64,000 nucleotides of DNA. It comes from Trifolium pratense. Lineage: Eukaryota > Streptophyta > Magnoliopsida > Fabales > Fabaceae. The notes under the pieces were generated by a model, which saw nothing but the letters and a program-made list of their open reading frames with translations, was not told the DNA's origin and did not search any database. Positions 60,763-64,000 of the stretch are shown piece by piece. Where the stretch lies: positions 47,264,572-47,328,571 of the forward strand of contig NC_060059.1 of the NCBI RefSeq assembly GCF_020283565.1, given 5' to 3'. Positions within the stretch are counted from its first letter, which is position 1; every line of letters starts with the position of its first letter. The translations under genes were made by a program, and so were the position numbers.

Positions 60763-62849
60763 TGCTTCATGGATAGCCCTGAAGTGGATCTGGTTCCCAA
60801 TAAGAAACAAGCAGTAGTGGCTCCAAAGAGTCTATCGTCAGGAATGCTCAACTCCAATATTTCGTCATGGGGAAATTCTTTAGGCTTTCACAGTTCACTC
60901 TTTAACTGGCCATTTTACTGCACAACTATTTGATCTATTTACTGCATCTATGAATTTTGAAGACACAAACATTTTCCCTTTAAACATAGATAATAAGTTG
61001 AATGCGGAGGAAATGATATCTTGGATCCTTTTGGGGGTGATGCCTCATTTGGTTTATCCATGTCAACTACATTAGAATATTCTCAACTAGTTTTTAATCA
61101 CGATGGTATTAGAAACCTCAAAGTTAATGAGGTGAAGGCTGAGAATTTCATGTCTGTTCCAACTAATAATCCGTATGATGGAGGAGTTAGCAAAACTGTG
61201 TCAAACACTCATGCATTCAAGGAAGGCGATCATTCAATACCAACAAGTCTTACATACAGCAAAGGGGATGCCAATGTAATATTGATGGATGGCGCTTTTG
61301 ACAGGACAGATAACAATTTAATGTCGATGAGTCAATCTTATAATAAGGGAGATGACAACTTTTCAATAGCTTCAACATACAATGATATTTGTAATTCAAT
61401 ATCAATGGATCAAGGATACAATCACGTAGATAGTAATGTCATGTCTATTGCTCAACCTAACAACAAGGCTCATGGTAATTCTATGTTAAGTAACCACTTA
61501 TTCAATAAGGTTGAAGATGGCACCATATCAATGGGCCACATTTACCATCATAGTGGAAATGACATGCCGTTTTTTGCTCATTCTCATAATAAAGGTGGAA
61601 GCACTATCATATCATTTGGTGACTGTGACAATGACGATGTAACTCCATCTGACTTATTTGTTTCCGACTACGGACTGTTTATGGGTCAAGCACCTTTGTG
61701 TATGTCGCATATGTCACAAGTTGCGAATGAAAAAGAGTTCGTTAGATCAAGCACTAAAAAACTACTTCCAAGTACAGCTCAGACATCTGCATCTGAAACT
61801 GAAAATGTTACCAAGACAAAAGAGGAGATGGAAATGTGTAAAAAGGCTACTTCAAATAACTTCCCTTCAAATGTTAGAAGTTTGCTATCCACTGGTATGC
61901 TGGATGGCGTCTCTGTAAAGTATAAGGCATGGTCACGGGAGGTAAAATTTAGTATTCATGATGAGTTCATCTTTCCAGTAGCTTATCTTTGATCACATGT
62001 TTGGTTCTTCCTATGCTTGATAGAAGGAACTTCGAGCTGTTATAAAAGGTGCTGGGTATTTGTGCAGCTGTCCATCGTGTAGTTTTTCTAAGGCAAGTTT
62101 GTTTAGTCATCATAGAGGAGAATCCTTTTGAAGCCAACTTGCTATCTCTAATATTGCATTTCTTCAGGTTATTAACGCATTCGAGTTTGAACGGCATGTT
62201 GGTTGCAAGACAAAGCACCCAAATAATCATATTTACTTTGAGAATGGGAAAACCATATATGGAGTGATACAAGAGCTCAGGAGCACTCCACAGAATATGT
62301 TATTTGAAGTTATTCAAATTTCAAACAATAACTGGTTCACCTATCAATCAGAAAGCCTTCCGCATCTGGAAAGGTAATATATTTTGTTCAATACTTAGAC
62401 CATGTTTGGATAATCAACTTAATTAAGTTCTTATAGTATACACACTTATCATAGAAGTGCTTATGTATAAGCTATTTCTATAGAAAACGATAAAATAAAG
62501 TAATATGTTGTCATATAAGCTATAGGCTGTTTAACTTAAGAAAAAAAAGATGAAAACGACTTATATAGTATATACATGTCATAAGCTCTTCCAAATAGTC
62601 TTACAAGTGCTTGTGTATGCTTATACCAGTAAATAAGATCAAATAAAGTCAATCCAATCAGGACATTTGTTGTGTTTTGTGTATTTGGATGACATCTTTA
62701 TGTTGTTGAACTTGAACAAAGTTGCTTTATGTGAGTACATATTTCTTCCTTCTTATGTTGCGTCTTCCTCCTATACATAATCCTTTTTGGCTGCAGCACG
62801 CGAGCTCCAGCGCATATGTGGAAAAGATGAAGTAAAAAAGTTGTTATAA
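60763..62849 (+). pseudogene. TDBD (Tify-domain-binding) protein gene, broken copy
   Basis: Exon 1 (acceptor at 60762, to 61941) starts CFMDSPEVDLVPNKKQ and has a repetitive middle (SMSQSYNKGDDNF; SIASTYNDICNS; SHNKGGSTIISFGD). It ends in the TDBD start FPSNVRSLLSTGMLDGV / KYKAWSRE. Exon 2 (62024-62092) reads KELRAVIKGAGYLCSCPSCS. Exon 3 (62168-62373) reads AFEFERHVGCKTKHPNNHIY and IYGVIQELRSTPQ. The last exon (about 62777-62849) reads AARELQRICGKDE. Exon 1 has two frame changes (about 60912 and 61020), exon 3 gains about 7 bases near 62317 that shift frame, and the N-terminal exon is absent. Related plant proteins are nuclear regulators, some with PHD fingers; none is seen here. Confidence 0.8.
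62400..62665. mobile_element. MITE-like repeat in the last intron of the TDBD pseudogene
   Basis: Starts CCATGTTTGGATAATCAAC and ends near GTCAATCCAATCAGG. It contains repeated AAGTGCTTATGTATAAGCTA words shared with 49100-49190. Class and exact ends are uncertain. Confidence 0.45.
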
Positions 62850-63738
62850 TTTAAAGAAGCAAATTTGAGTCCCAATATATAACTATAACAAACCTTGCTG
62901 GGTTCGTAGGAGTGCTGTTTTGATACACCTTTGTTGACCCTAAAGTTTGAGTCCTTTACGTTTTTGAGTTTTTGAGGACAACAGGACTATAATAGAAGGA
63001 AACTGAAAGTAACATATGTGTTGGGTGTTGCAAATTGAATGTTTCATGGCATGTAAGCACTTAGTGAGTAAGTTTCATGAAGGATTTTAATGTCATGATC
63101 TAATTTCCTCAAGTGATGTTTTCTTGTTTTTGTGTATTTAATTTAAGAGTAAATCTTTGACAAAATAAAATACTTTGTTGAACAAAACCTTATCCAGCTG
63201 TCTAATAGATATCAGCATTGACAATGACATCTTCTATGGAGTCAATACTATTTTCTTTTGCTGTCTGGAAAGTGAAATGCTGTAATTAGCTAAACTTATG
63301 AATTAATGTTGTATTATACCTGACATCCTATTCTGTAACAGTAATGAGGGAGATGGATTGTCTCCTGTGAAAAATAAACTGGAGGGTGTCCACTGTCCAG
63401 TGGATGCATCCACACCCACCTTTCATTTTCTCTATTTAAATTAAAATTAAAGTTGCTAAAATAAATCAGTGGTCAAAATTTCACTATCAGACGGCGATGA
63501 GACAGTGTGATGGACTGGTGGTGACGGCGACGAGAGATGGTGGTGGAGATCGGTGAACAGTGTTCCAGTCATGTTTCTATGATTTATTGTTTTATCACTT
63601 TTATGTATGGTTTTATTCTTTTAATCTCAACCATTGAATTTTCTTAGGACACATGTCTCATATCAGTAAACCAAATGGGGAAACTGGACAATTTTGCTAC
63701 TGGAGCGTACTCGGACTCCAAAATTTCACTATAATAAA
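62850..63738. other. Intergenic DNA, nothing recognised
   Basis: No open frame, terminal repeat or RNA gene stands out. A short GC-richer patch (63480-63560) has no coding meaning that I can see. Confidence 0.4.
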
Positions 63739-63753
63739 ATGTCACATGAGTGT

Positions 63754-63785
63754 GGGCTTAAGCCCTCTTTTGTAAAAAAAAAAAA
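63754..63785 (+). mobile_element. 32-bp poly(A)-ending insertion with 15-bp target duplication
   Basis: GGGCTTAAGCCCTCTTTTGT plus an A12 tail lies between two exact copies of ATGTCACATGAGTGT (63739-63753 and 63786-63800). This is the footprint of target-primed reverse transcription of an extremely 5'-truncated retroposon. Confidence 0.7.
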
Positions 63786-63800
63786 ATGTCACATGAGTGT

Positions 63801-64000
63801 TCCAATAGCATGACCGGATCGGTGATTAGTTTGGTTTAACTGGTCCGGGTTTTAAAACTATACAATTAGGAATAGATGACAACATTACTCCCTGCTCAAC
63901 ACTATTTTGTAAGTGGTGTTTTAAAATTCGGACCGGACAATCAATTAATATTTTCAAAAATTAAAAAATTCAATTTTGCAGGGAAGAATCAAACCCGACC
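63801..64000. other. Right edge of window, unassigned
   Basis: Contains CCGGATCGGTGATTAGTTTGG and GGTCCGGGTTTTAAAAC, style of a DNA-transposon end, cut by the window limit. Confidence 0.3.

Overview
This is a plant nuclear genome window, AT-rich and dominated by transposable elements. A legume (Fabaceae) is the most likely source. The grounds are the SIRE1-type Sirevirus with an envelope-like second ORF, a dual-RNase-H Tat-type gypsy element and the AT-rich repeat style; this is inference, and no species can be named from the sequence alone. There are no prokaryotic operons, CRISPR arrays or rRNA genes, and I recognised no tRNA gene.

Left part (1-13362): nested LTR retrotransposons. The 3' half of a Sirevirus (end of pol, a leaky-stop context, a 750-codon env-like ORF, five polypurine tracts, the 3' LTR) abuts a minus-strand Tat-lineage gypsy element. 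The gypsy element is itself broken by a nonsense codon, two frameshifts and a 1131-bp solo LTR that has an exact 5-bp target duplication.

13363-30550: non-coding repeat land. It holds a cluster of Helitron-like ends (two 9-bp-stem hairpins followed by CTAG), a roughly 1.1-kb duplicated segment, a 30-bp perfect palindrome, a 1.2-kb Mutator-like element with roughly 120-bp TIRs and a 10-bp target duplication, and several MITEs.

30553-36162: the one gene that looks intact. It is a seven-exon WAT1-related (nodulin MtN21/EamA, UMAMIT) membrane transporter. Its exons sum to exactly 1083 nt (360 codons plus stop), and its large third and fourth introns are loaded with transposon insertions.

37310-48360: a decayed MORN-repeat gene (PIP5K-like N-terminal style) split by a 10.56-kb LTR-internal-LTR-internal-LTR array of a degraded copia element. 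The two 2.96-kb internal regions are almost identical although both are full of stops, so the array arose by recent tandem duplication of an already dead element.

49603-57340: a CACTA (En/Spm) element with a 3-bp AAG target duplication that carries six exons of a captured MCM3 gene from which the ATPase core has been deleted. A solo LTR (TSD CCAAT) sits in the captured gene's last intron, and a TIR element carrying another unrecognised gene fragment sits inside that LTR.

59280-62849: a broken gene whose C-terminal exons encode a Tify-domain-binding (TDBD) region. A hAT element with an 8-bp duplication lies in its probable first intron. The right edge holds no recognisable gene, only a 32-bp poly(A)-ending insertion with a 15-bp target duplication.
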